A stretch of DNA of 5,263 nt from JAXDBV01 sp034678415 (GTDB taxonomy: Bacteria; Bacteroidota; Bacteroidia; Bacteroidales; VadinHA17). The DNA lies in NCBI GenBank assembly GCA_034678415.1, contig JAXDBV010000005.1, forward strand, positions 1 through 5,263, in the 5' to 3' direction. The notes beneath the pieces are model-generated. The model saw only the letters and a program-made list of their open reading frames with translations. It did not search any database and was not told the origin of the DNA. The stretch's first letter is position 1; each line of letters starts with the position of its first letter. Below, one piece after another: positions 1 to 5,263 of the stretch. The translations under genes were made by a program, and so were the position numbers.

Positions 1-107
1 AATTCTGGAAACTGTTGATTGAAGTGTTGAAAAACATACCTGCACGGCAGGACTAACCATTCACCCTCTGCCTCTTCAACATCAATAACCATTGAGCAGT
101 CATTCAT
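1..107 (-). CDS. Possible partial ORF directly after rubredoxin (N-terminal part, runs off the left edge)
   Basis: Reading leftward, an ATG begins at the base immediately after the rubredoxin stop codon, and the frame stays open for 35 codons to the window edge. The visible peptide starts MNDCSMVIDVEEAEGEWLVL and is not one I recognise. A second in-frame ATG lies five codons in. The only upstream purine-rich sequence is a weak GGTGG inside the end of the rubredoxin gene. The zero-base spacing would fit translational coupling with rubredoxin, but 35 open codons can occur by chance. A competing reading on the opposite strand (3-56) would make this a shadow. I cannot assign a function. Confidence 0.3.
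   Translation of the reverse strand, partial: MNDCSMVIDVEEAEGEWLVLPCRYVFQHFNQQFPE
3..56 (+). CDS. Possible C-terminal end of a gene entering from the left (alternative to the minus-strand ORF)
   Basis: In frame 3 the first 17 codons read FWKLLIEVLKNIPARQD and end at TAA (54-56). The composition is protein-like (an amphipathic helix followed by a polar tail), so this could be the last residues of a plus-strand gene converging on rubredoxin, with 51 bases between the two stop codons. The piece is too short to identify or to prove. It is mutually exclusive, in practice, with the minus-strand frame over the same bases; sequence left of the window decides between them. Confidence 0.25.
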   Translation, partial: FWKLLIEVLKNIPARQD

Positions 108-278
108 TTATATATCCACCACTTCAAAATCCTCTTTGGGTGATCCGCAAACCGGACACGTCCAGTCGTCAGGGGTATCTTCAAACGGCGTGCCGGGAGC
201 TACACCTCCGTCAGGATCGCCTAGTAATGGATCATACAGATAACCACATACAGTACACCTGTATTTTTTCAGATTCAT
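108..278 (-). CDS. Rubredoxin
   Basis: This 56-residue protein is a small cytoplasmic one-iron electron carrier. All four iron ligands are visible as two CxxC knuckles: Cys8-Thr-Val-Cys11-Gly near the N-terminus and Cys41-Pro-Val-Cys44-Gly near the C-terminus. The usual conserved residues lie between them: Gly12-Tyr13, Tyr15-Asp16, the D-P-D-G-G-V-A-P-G-T turn (21-30), Phe32, and D-D-W ahead of the second knuckle. The length is typical of the family (about 52-56 residues), and the ATG at 278-276 gives the canonical N-terminus. Rubredoxins commonly pass electrons to peroxide- or superoxide-reducing proteins such as rubrerythrin or superoxide reductase in anaerobes. No partner gene is visible here, so its specific partner is unknown. 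It is transcribed away from the VTC-domain gene, probably from the shared gap to its right. The fold assignment is very secure. Confidence 0.96.
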   Translation of the reverse strand: MNLKKYRCTVCGYLYDPLLGDPDGGVAPGTPFEDTPDDWTCPVCGSPKEDFEVVDI

Positions 279-307
279 AGAAAAAGAATTAACCTGCTAA
301 AAATAGT

Positions 308-340
308 CAAACTATCGGGTTTTGGCATCCGTGGCATCAA
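308..340 (-). promoter_or_regulatory. Weak candidate promoter for rubredoxin
   Basis: Reading leftward, TTG (340-338) is followed after 22 bases by ATAGTTTG (315-308). This resembles the Bacteroidota pattern of TTG, about 19-21 bases, then TAnnTTTG. The TTTG half matches, but the TA pair is reversed and the spacing is slightly long. It would place the start of transcription about 25 bases ahead of the rubredoxin ATG. The -7-like box overlaps the small inverted repeat at 303-315, which could allow repressor control; that is speculation. Confidence 0.3.
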
Positions 341-377
341 TCTTTCTTCCTTCATGTATTATTATGTCGCGAATCGT

Positions 378-385
378 TACATTTG
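378..385 (+). promoter_or_regulatory. Bacteroidota-type -7 box (TACATTTG) ahead of the VTC-domain gene
   Basis: TACATTTG is an exact match to the TAnnTTTG -7 consensus used by the Bacteroidota primary sigma factor. It lies 22 bases before the ATG at 408, implying a short 5' leader of roughly 15-20 bases. I see no convincing TTG-type -33 element at the usual 19-21 base distance upstream, so strength is uncertain. No strong Shine-Dalgarno sequence precedes the ATG, which is normal in this phylum. Confidence 0.5.
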
Positions 386-407
386 TACCCTGTGAACTGA
401 ACCTGTC

Positions 408-1160
408 ATGGAAGAGGATGTAATCCATTCTGCACTAAATGAATTTCAAACCATCAGCCTCGAAGAAATGGAGGGGGTGAAACTGATGGACCGCTATGAT
501 ACGAAATATACCTTCCACCGGCAACAGTTGCCAATCATCCTCGAACAATCTGCACCCTCCTACCGTGTCCTTGAAATACACCATAAACACATATTCCATT
601 ATAACAACCTGTACTTTGATACGCCTCAGAAGACAATGTATATGCATCATCATAACGGAAAACAAAACAGGTATAAAATAAGGATACGGGAATACATAGA
701 ATCGGGAATTTTCTTCCTTGAAATCAAGTTCAAATCCAACACGGGAAGAACCAGGAAGAAAAGGCTCGCTGTCGAAAGGATGGAAGAACCGTTAACCGAG
801 GGAACAGGCAGGTATATTGAAACGCTTACACCCTTTAATTACAGGGAACTCGAACCTGTATTATGGATAAAATTCTCGCGTATTACACTGGTGCATAAGA
901 CTGTCCCTGAACGCATCACCATAGATACAGATCTTGAGTTCCGGAAAAACGGTCATACCTGCGGTTTTCCCAACCTTGTCATTACCGAGGTGAAACAATG
1001 CGGCAGATCGGGAAGTTCTGATCTCATCCGTATATTCAAGAATCAAAAAATATATCCCTGCCGGGTTAGCAAATATTGCATTGGTACAGCAGATATGAAC
1101 CCCGGGATAAAATACAACAGGTTCAAACCGAAAATATTATCTTTACAAAAATTTCGCTGA
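408..1160 (+). CDS. VTC-domain (polyphosphate polymerase-like) protein
   Basis: This 250-residue soluble protein matches the VTC domain of the triphosphate tunnel metalloenzyme superfamily. In yeast Vtc4 this domain makes polyphosphate from ATP inside a tunnel lined with basic residues and metal-binding acidic residues. Landmarks appear in the expected order: R29-Y-D-T-K33-Y34 near the start, Y69-F-D-T72, the alternating basic strand K90-I-R92-I-R94-E95, E105-I-K107-F-K109, I-D173-T-D175, E194-V-K196 and the closing S221-K-Y223. The alternation of charged residues on strands is the signature of the tunnel fold. There is no signal peptide, membrane segment or SPX domain, so it is the bare catalytic module and probably cytoplasmic. 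It is followed after one base by a DUF4956 membrane protein, a frequent bacterial neighbour. Polymerase activity is inferred from the family; bacterial members are little studied, and another nucleotide or polyphosphate substrate is possible. Confidence 0.88.
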   Translation: MEEDVIHSALNEFQTISLEEMEGVKLMDRYDTKYTFHRQQLPIILEQSAPSYRVLEIHHKHIFHYNNLYFDTPQKTMYMHHHNGKQNRYKIRIREYIESGIFFLEIKFKSNTGRTRKKRLAVERMEEPLTEGTGRYIETLTPFNYRELEPVLWIKFSRITLVHKTVPERITIDTDLEFRKNGHTCGFPNLVITEVKQCGRSGSSDLIRIFKNQKIYPCRVSKYCIGTADMNPGIKYNRFKPKILSLQKFR

Positions 1161-1161
1161 G

Positions 1162-1857
1162 ATGGATGATTTGGCTACCATTATTCTAAATAATGGTGAA
1201 TTCCTGGGTATCAAAATTATTGACAGCAAGCAATTCCTTCAACTGATTGTCAGCTTCATTTTCAACACTGCCGTTGTTCTCACCATCATACGCTTCCTGT
1301 ATTATCCTTTTGCCCGCAGGAAGGAATATTATTTTGCGTTCCTCCTCGTGGGAATCATTGTTTTCCTTGTTACCTATTCGCTGGTTCAGATCGGAGAAGC
1401 ATTTTCCCTGGGTGCAGGTATCGGACTGTTCGCCCTCTTCGGTATATTAAGGTTCCGGACAAGCCAGATAGCCATTAAGGAAATGACTTATCTTCTGGTC
1501 GTCATTGGCGTGTCGGTGATCAATGCATTATTCTCAGATACCAGCTATGCTAACCTGTTATTTGTCAACATCGCCGTAATTTTTGCCACATGGACCGGGG
1601 AGAGGATTTGGATCACCATGAACGAGAACCGGAAAACACTGATCTATGAAAAAATTGACCTGATCAAACCGGAAAAACGGGATGAGATGATTGCTGATCT
1701 GAAGCAGCGTACAGGCCTTGATATCACCCGGGTACAGATCGGGAGGATTGATTTTTTACGTGACACGGTTCGGATCAGGATCTTCTACAAGCCGGCAGGC
1801 AACGGCAGATCACTGGATGAAGACGATAACTGTATCATTGACAACGATACCATATAG
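1162..1857 (+). CDS. DUF4956 family polytopic membrane protein
   Basis: This 231-residue inner-membrane protein has hydrophobic segments at about 26-48, 57-76, 83-97, 109-124 and 128-145, then a soluble C-terminal domain (about 150-231) ending in a very acidic tail (D-E-D-D-N-C, 219-224). The central motif F93-G-I-L-R-F-R99-T, followed by I-K-E-M-T-Y (105-110), is typical of DUF4956 proteins. The ferredoxin-like beta-alpha-beta pattern of the tail domain (T-R-V-Q-I-G-R-I-D-F, then V-R-I-R-I-F-Y) also recalls MgtC/DUF4956-type proteins. Its ATG starts one base after the VTC gene stop (TGA-g-ATG), so the two are almost certainly co-translated. The family function is unknown. From the constant pairing with VTC-domain proteins I infer that it anchors the VTC protein or handles its product at the membrane. 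No CotH-like kinase gene, a third partner in many such clusters, follows here. Confidence 0.87.
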   Translation: MDDLATIILNNGEFLGIKIIDSKQFLQLIVSFIFNTAVVLTIIRFLYYPFARRKEYYFAFLLVGIIVFLVTYSLVQIGEAFSLGAGIGLFALFGILRFRTSQIAIKEMTYLLVVIGVSVINALFSDTSYANLLFVNIAVIFATWTGERIWITMNENRKTLIYEKIDLIKPEKRDEMIADLKQRTGLDITRVQIGRIDFLRDTVRIRIFYKPAGNGRSLDEDDNCIIDNDTI

Positions 1858-1870
1858 GATTCCCCTCTTC

Positions 1871-3433
1871 TCACTTTGTTTTCACTTTTTTCACGGCATC
1901 GATCACGGTTCCGTCAACCCATTTAATCACTGCCACCACACGTTCATCGAAAGCTGGTTTGGACGGCTTTCCGCAGATAAGTTCGGCTTCTCTTTTCAGC
2001 TCAGAGATGGATTTTATGGGCAGTCCTGACCCTTTCACTTTTTCAATGAGGTCTTCACGCAAGGGATTAATGGCTATTCCGCGTTCGGTGACGATCACAT
2101 CGATCAGTTCACCAGGCCCGCAAAGGGTTGTCACCTCTTCAATAATCACCGGTATCCTGTCACGGAACAAGGGAAGAGCGATAATCACATTCTTTGAGAA
2201 AAGGCAGTTTTGCCAGCCCCCGATCCCGTGAAGGAGGAGCCCGTCGGAATGGGTGACCACATTGGAGTTGAAATTCACATCGATCTCCGTGGCTCCCAGA
2301 ATGCAAACATCTACCATTCCTGCAAAATTACCTTTACCATGGTAGTTATAGCTGGTAAAGGGGCTGGTCCATATATGCCTGGGATTCTGTGCCATCGAAC
2401 GCACACCTTCCAGGTCAAAGGTCTGACCGTCGAGGATATAGTCGATCATCCCCTCCTCCAGCATAGATACCAGGTATTTATTACTGCCTCCGCGTGCAAA
2501 CCGCCCCCGGATCCCTTTCTCCTTCATCACTTTCCTGAAATACTCACCAACGGCAAGAGAGGTACCTCCCGCTCCAGCCTGGAACGAGAATCCTTCCCGT
2601 ATGATTCCTGCCCGCTCGCAAAACCTTGCCGTCAACTCGGCAATAAATAACCTGTCGGGGCTGCGGGTGATTTTTGTTGTCCCCGAAACGATCTGCTCTG
2701 GTATACCTATGCGGTCGGTCACCACCACATAGTCAACATAATTACCCTGTATCTGCCAGGGTATACAGGGGAATGGTACCAGGTTATCCGTCAGCATAAT
2801 CACCTTATCGGCGTACTGTGCATCGGCCAGTGCGAAGCCTAATCCTCCGCAGGCCGACGGGCCGAACAAACCGTTGGCGTTTCCGAAGTGATCGGCAGCC
2901 GGAGCGCCGATGACCGTTATATCGATCTTCAGCTCACCATCCTGTATGGCCTGGTAACGCCCTCCGTGTGACCGCAACACACCCATGCCTTTCATCCTTC
3001 CCTCCGACACATACCTGCCAAGGGGGCCATTCATGCTGCCCTCAATATGATGAATGGTACCGTCATCAAGGTAACGGGTAAGAGAAGCATGGCAGGGAAA
3101 CGATGCGGAAGGCACCCATCGTATGTTTTTCACCCCCAACTCATGAACGGCCTCAAACAATTGGGTGGCTACCAGGTCACCATTACGGAAATGATGATGC
3201 GTGGACACGGTCATGCCATCGGTCAGACCTGCCTTTTTTAACGCCTGCTTCAGTGATCTGACCGTCTTGTTCCCGTCAGACGGATATGCCGCCGCTGAAT
3301 AAATCCTCGGGGCATGCTTCTCTCCCGTGGGGATATACTTTCCCACCCCCATAAACGGCACCGCAGGTTCATTGTTGACACGTTCAGGCACCCACCGCCC
3401 TGCAGCATTCAGTACCAGTTTATTTTCCTGCAT
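1871..3433 (-). CDS. citF: Citrate lyase alpha subunit (citrate:acetyl-ACP transferase)
   Basis: This 520-residue CitF-family subunit moves the ACP thioester from acetyl-ACP to citrate, forming citryl-ACP and releasing acetate. It has the fold of a two-domain CoA-transferase. Visible landmarks are S77-T-H-H-H-F-R-N-G-D near the start, G176-A-P-A-A-D-H-F-G-N-A-N-G, A286-G-A-G-G-T-S-L-A, the G404-I-G-G-W-Q-N segment, and V434-T-T-L-C-G-P-G-E followed by V448-T-E-R-G-I-A-I-N-P. The C-terminal R498-V-V-A-V-I plus D-G-T-V-I-D is also typical. Length agrees with the family (about 500-520). I chose the ATG at 3433-3431 because GGAGGA sits six bases upstream; an ATG at 3484 would add 17 unusual residues and overlap the previous gene further. 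The start overlaps the end of citDE by 14 bases, implying coupled translation. The same family includes the citramalate lyase alpha subunit, so substrate is not fixed by sequence alone. Confidence 0.93.
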   Translation of the reverse strand: MQENKLVLNAAGRWVPERVNNEPAVPFMGVGKYIPTGEKHAPRIYSAAAYPSDGNKTVRSLKQALKKAGLTDGMTVSTHHHFRNGDLVATQLFEAVHELGVKNIRWVPSASFPCHASLTRYLDDGTIHHIEGSMNGPLGRYVSEGRMKGMGVLRSHGGRYQAIQDGELKIDITVIGAPAADHFGNANGLFGPSACGGLGFALADAQYADKVIMLTDNLVPFPCIPWQIQGNYVDYVVVTDRIGIPEQIVSGTTKITRSPDRLFIAELTARFCERAGIIREGFSFQAGAGGTSLAVGEYFRKVMKEKGIRGRFARGGSNKYLVSMLEEGMIDYILDGQTFDLEGVRSMAQNPRHIWTSPFTSYNYHGKGNFAGMVDVCILGATEIDVNFNSNVVTHSDGLLLHGIGGWQNCLFSKNVIIALPLFRDRIPVIIEEVTTLCGPGELIDVIVTERGIAINPLREDLIEKVKGSGLPIKSISELKREAELICGKPSKPAFDERVVAVIKWVDGTVIDAVKKVKTK

Positions 3434-4634
3434 GCTCTGTCCTCCATTTTTTTGAAAGTACCCCCAATGAAATGGCAAGTTCAATAATCTTTTCAGCCCG
3501 CTTCACTACCGGCTTGTCAATCATTTTTGTTCCCATGGCTACCACGCCCAGTCCTTTCATTCTTGCTTCCATGTATGCATCGGTAATCTTCATCGCCCGT
3601 TCGATCTCCTCCCGCGAAGGAGTATATTCCTCATGGATAATACTGATCTGCCGGGGATGGATGCAGCCCATCCCTTCAAAACCCAGGGACTTCGATATCC
3701 TGATGGTTTGCCGCAGTCCCTCCTCATCATCCACATCAGAGAACACCGAATCGATCGCCTGAATGCCGGCTGCCTTGCATGCATTCACCAGCCGGGTACG
3801 TGCGTAGAATGATTCATGGCCTTCCTTCGTACGCATCACCCCGATATCGGCTGTGTAATCCTCCAGTCCAATGGCCAGGGCAACGGTCCGCTCCGATGCG
3901 GCAGCGATAGCATAGGCATTTTCAATACCGGACGCGCTCTCGATGATAGGCATGAAAAACAAATCACCTTTCATCTTCCTTTCCTTCATGATCCTGTTCA
4001 CTTCTTCATCTGCCCTCTTCACCTGGTCCGGTGTTTCACATTTCGGGATAAGCACGGTATGCACTTGCTGGGGTACCACCGTTTTCAGATCATCCAGCCC
4101 CGAAGGCAGCTGGTTGATCCTCACCATGCGTTCTGCACCGAACAGATCAAGTGTCCTGAGTGCATTGCGGACCAACAACCTTGCTTCCTCCTTTTTCTCT
4201 GGAGCCACAGAATCCTCCAGGTCAAATATTATTCCGTGTGGCTTGTGGATACCGGCATTGATCATGATCCGGGGAGTATTTCCGGGCATGTAAAGCCGTG
4301 AGAACCGGAAACGATCGCGCACGGCAGGATAAATGCAGTGTTTTTGCATGGGAGGAAGAAATTCGCTGTCGGTTTCCAGGATCTTCTTCACTGCCGCCTC
4401 CAGCCTGGCCATGATCACGAAGGGCAGTGCTCCCTGATCCTCCACCACCAGCGATGCATGGCCGATGTCAAATGTCTTCAGACCCTGGCGCAGGAGATCA
4501 AGGATGCTGTCACCATACATGGCTTCCACCTTTGAATGTACATCCATCCTGATCCCGCCGCTCTTCCTGATCTCCAGTTCAACATAACAGTCCGAGCGGA
4601 CGTCAGGGCCTTTATTTCCTGATGTTCCTTTCAT
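3420..4634 (-). CDS. citDE: Fused citrate lyase acyl carrier (CitD) and beta subunit (CitE)
   Basis: This 404-residue protein joins two normally separate citrate lyase subunits. Residues 1 to about 88 match CitD, the carrier that holds the phosphoribosyl-dephospho-CoA group. S14-D15 matches the modified Ser14 of known CitD proteins exactly in number, and G27-I plus D66-Q-G-A-L and R77-L-E-A fit the rest. After a linker (about 89-110), residues 111-404 match CitE, the TIM-barrel lyase that splits citryl-ACP into oxaloacetate and acetyl-ACP. Seen there are R113-L-Y-M-P-G-N, F137-D-L-E-D-S-V, R172-I-N, I-P-K-C, the metal ligand candidates E232 (I-E-S-A-S-G) and D259 (G-L-E-D-Y), and H326-P-R-Q-I. 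I chose the ATG at 4634-4632; the frame is open to a TTG at 4652, but that overlaps the mce stop and would shift Ser14. It follows mce by 14 bases and overlaps citF by 14. Citramalate lyase is the main alternative. Confidence 0.92.
   Translation of the reverse strand: MKGTSGNKGPDVRSDCYVELEIRKSGGIRMDVHSKVEAMYGDSILDLLRQGLKTFDIGHASLVVEDQGALPFVIMARLEAAVKKILETDSEFLPPMQKHCIYPAVRDRFRFSRLYMPGNTPRIMINAGIHKPHGIIFDLEDSVAPEKKEEARLLVRNALRTLDLFGAERMVRINQLPSGLDDLKTVVPQQVHTVLIPKCETPDQVKRADEEVNRIMKERKMKGDLFFMPIIESASGIENAYAIAAASERTVALAIGLEDYTADIGVMRTKEGHESFYARTRLVNACKAAGIQAIDSVFSDVDDEEGLRQTIRISKSLGFEGMGCIHPRQISIIHEEYTPSREEIERAMKITDAYMEARMKGLGVVAMGTKMIDKPVVKRAEKIIELAISLGVLSKKWRTEHAGK
3434..3445 (-). promoter_or_regulatory. 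Strong Shine-Dalgarno sequence that fixes the citF start
   Basis: Reading leftward, ATGGAGGACAGAGC directly precedes the ATG at 3433, giving a GGAGGA core six bases from the start codon. It lies inside the last codons of citDE. This is by far the best ribosome binding site in the window and argues for the 520-residue CitF rather than the longer frame from 3484. Confidence 0.75.
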
Positions 4635-4648
4635 ATGAAATGCTTCTA

Positions 4649-5056
4649 TCAACGTTTCTTCTCGCAGAGTTCAGTAAGCACACCAAAGGTTGATTTCGGA
4701 TGCAGAAAGGCAATGCTCAATCCTTCGGCTCCCATCCGGGGCTCTTTATCGATCAGCTGTATGCCGTTTGCCTCGGCTTTCTTCAACTGCTTCTCAAGCT
4801 TTTTCACGGCAAAAGCAATGTGATGGATCCCCTCTCCCTTCTTCTCAATGAACCGACCCACCGGTCCCCCGGGATCGGTCGATTCCAGAAGCTCAATCTT
4901 TGTCTGCCCAAGCATGAAAAAGGCAGTCCGCACCTTCTGCTCCTTCACCTCTTCAATATTGTAACATGTCAAACCCAACACCTCCTCGTAAAAAGGAATG
5001 GAATCCCTGAGACTTTTCACTGCAATACCTATGTGTTCGATATGTGACAGATCCAA
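4649..5056 (-). CDS. mce: Methylmalonyl-CoA epimerase
   Basis: This protein interconverts (R)- and (S)-methylmalonyl-CoA, linking succinyl-CoA to propionyl-CoA metabolism. It is a cytoplasmic VOC-fold metalloenzyme with two beta-alpha-beta-beta-beta repeats. With the start chosen it has 135 residues, the usual family size. The metal-site residues are in place: H8 in E-H-I-G-I-A-V, E55 in K-I-E-L-L, H78/H79 in G-I-H-H-I-A-F-A-V, and E129 in V-L-T-E-L near the C-terminus; G-x-x-F-L-H-P-K (about 112-121) is also characteristic. I prefer a TTG start at 5056-5054, preceded by a run of A and AAGGA four bases upstream, because it gives the family N-terminus. An ATG at 5095 would add 13 residues (starting MVAGWF) and is the main alternative; the open frame continues to a GTG at 5155. 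It heads the operon with citDE and citF, instead of sitting beside the carboxyltransferase genes more usual for mce. Confidence 0.92.
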   Translation of the reverse strand: MDLSHIEHIGIAVKSLRDSIPFYEEVLGLTCYNIEEVKEQKVRTAFFMLGQTKIELLESTDPGGPVGRFIEKKGEGIHHIAFAVKKLEKQLKKAEANGIQLIDKEPRMGAEGLSIAFLHPKSTFGVLTELCEKKR

Positions 5057-5173
5057 CGATTCCTTTTTTTTCAAGCGAAACCAGCCGGCAACCATATTTC
5101 TTGTTATTGGTTTTGTTATCAGACCGTTTGATCTTATTAATGCATAAATATACACCTTAAATCCGAATTCCTG
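5057..5173 (-). promoter_or_regulatory. Probable promoter/leader region of the mce-citDE-citF operon
   Basis: This AT-rich gap lies between the end of the upstream minus-strand frame and the mce start. Reading leftward, TATATTTA (5152-5145) differs from the TAnnTTTG -7 consensus only in its last base. A CTG (5177-5175) about 22 bases upstream is a poor -33 candidate. From there the leader would be about 80 bases to the TTG start or 40 to the ATG at 5095. No hairpin terminator for the upstream gene is evident. Confidence 0.35.
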
Positions 5174-5263
5174 TCAGCGAGTTCCTGCGTCAGTTGTTTT
5201 TACATAATAAATTCCGAAAGAGAGTATTGACACTTCCAACCATTTGCCGTACGTTGTACTGTC
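5174..5263 (-). CDS. Possible C-terminal end of a secreted protein with type IX sorting-domain-like tail (partial)
   Basis: Reading leftward from the window edge, 29 codons are open and end at TGA (5176-5174). The end of the peptide, EVSILSFGIYYVKTTDAGTR, fits the type A sorting-domain pattern of Bacteroidota type IX secretion cargo: a hydrophobic-V-S-x-L-x-x-G-[IV]-Y-[FY]-V-K strand pair followed by a polar turn with Gly. In complete domains another strand of about 8-10 residues, usually with K-K and hydrophobics, follows. Here the frame stops right after D-A-G-T-R, so the domain is short or the end is frameshifted. Another reading of the same bases, in a shifted minus frame, is also open for about 23 codons and the plus strand has an open frame too, so the assignment rests on the motif alone. 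Confidence 0.4.
   Translation of the reverse strand, partial: DSTTYGKWLEVSILSFGIYYVKTTDAGTR

Larger units (their letters stand above)
279..407. promoter_or_regulatory. Divergent intergenic region between rubredoxin and the VTC-domain gene
   Basis: These 129 bases carry no supported gene and separate two divergently transcribed genes, so both promoters should lie here. Visible structure includes a short inverted repeat, ATAGT-CAA-ACTAT (303-315), and two direct copies of GGCATC (324-329 and 333-338) spaced nine bases start to start. Either could be an operator half-site, but both are short enough to be chance. The promoter elements are listed separately. Confidence 0.6.

Noticed and set aside
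92..280. 62-residue plus-strand open frame over the rubredoxin region
   Set aside because: It is the antisense of rubredoxin, whose four cysteine ligands and canonical length make the minus-strand reading certain.
1162..1857. DUF4956 protein as a classical MgtC magnesium-virulence protein
   Set aside because: The membrane layout and G-I-L-R-F-R-T motif recall MgtC-like proteins, but the tight pairing with a VTC gene and the overall pattern fit DUF4956 better.
2210..2650. 146-residue plus-strand open frame inside citF
   Set aside because: It is a shadow of the highly conserved CitF coding sequence, with no start signal and no recognisable protein features.
3434..3484. Longer CitF start at 3484 giving 537 residues
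   Set aside because: The extra 17 residues are not expected for the family, the overlap with citDE would grow to 65 bases, and GGAGGA is correctly placed for the ATG at 3433.
3816..4301. 161-residue plus-strand open frame (and an overlapping 116-residue one) inside citDE
   Set aside because: Both lie opposite the conserved CitE barrel; their length reflects codon composition of the real gene, and neither resembles a known protein.
4700..5047. 115-residue plus-strand open frame opposite mce
   Set aside because: The minus strand encodes a full-length epimerase with all metal-site residues, so this is antisense shadow.
5097..5120. Two copies of ATAACAA on the minus strand ahead of mce
   Set aside because: The direct repeat is short and AT-rich, in an AT-rich leader, and can easily arise by chance.

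Overview
The window looks like a chromosomal segment from an anaerobic or microaerobic member of the Bacteroidota. Four signs point that way: a good Bacteroidota-type -7 box (TAnnTTTG) before the polyphosphate-type gene, generally weak Shine-Dalgarno sequences, a probable type IX secretion sorting-domain tail at the right edge, and a rubredoxin. The phylum call is inference from these signs; no marker gene is present.

Left edge to 407: a rubredoxin gene on the minus strand (108-278), too short for many gene callers, and an unresolved coding end at 1-107. The 129-base gap 279-407 is a divergent promoter region serving rubredoxin leftward and the next pair rightward.

408-1857, plus strand: a tightly coupled pair, a VTC-domain (polyphosphate polymerase-like, tunnel-fold) protein followed after one base by a DUF4956 polytopic membrane protein. 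The pairing suggests a membrane-associated polyphosphate or related phosphate-polymer function, but its biochemistry is not established by the sequence.

1871-5056, minus strand: an apparent three-gene operon read right to left: methylmalonyl-CoA epimerase (mce), a fusion of the citrate lyase acyl-carrier subunit with the beta subunit (CitD-CitE), and the citrate lyase alpha subunit (CitF). Together CitDE and CitF supply all three lyase functions (ACP carrier, acyl-ACP lyase, ACP transferase) in two polypeptides. The maturation genes citC, citX and citG are not in the window. The epimerase points to the propionate/methylmalonyl-CoA route, so the lyase may act on citrate or on a related acid such as citramalate. 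This operon and the VTC pair converge with only 13 bases between stop codons.

Right edge: 5057-5173 is a probable promoter/leader for mce, and 5174-5263 on the minus strand looks like the tail of a secreted protein with a type IX sorting-domain-like ending. No RNA genes, insertion sequences, CRISPR arrays or clear hairpin terminators were seen.
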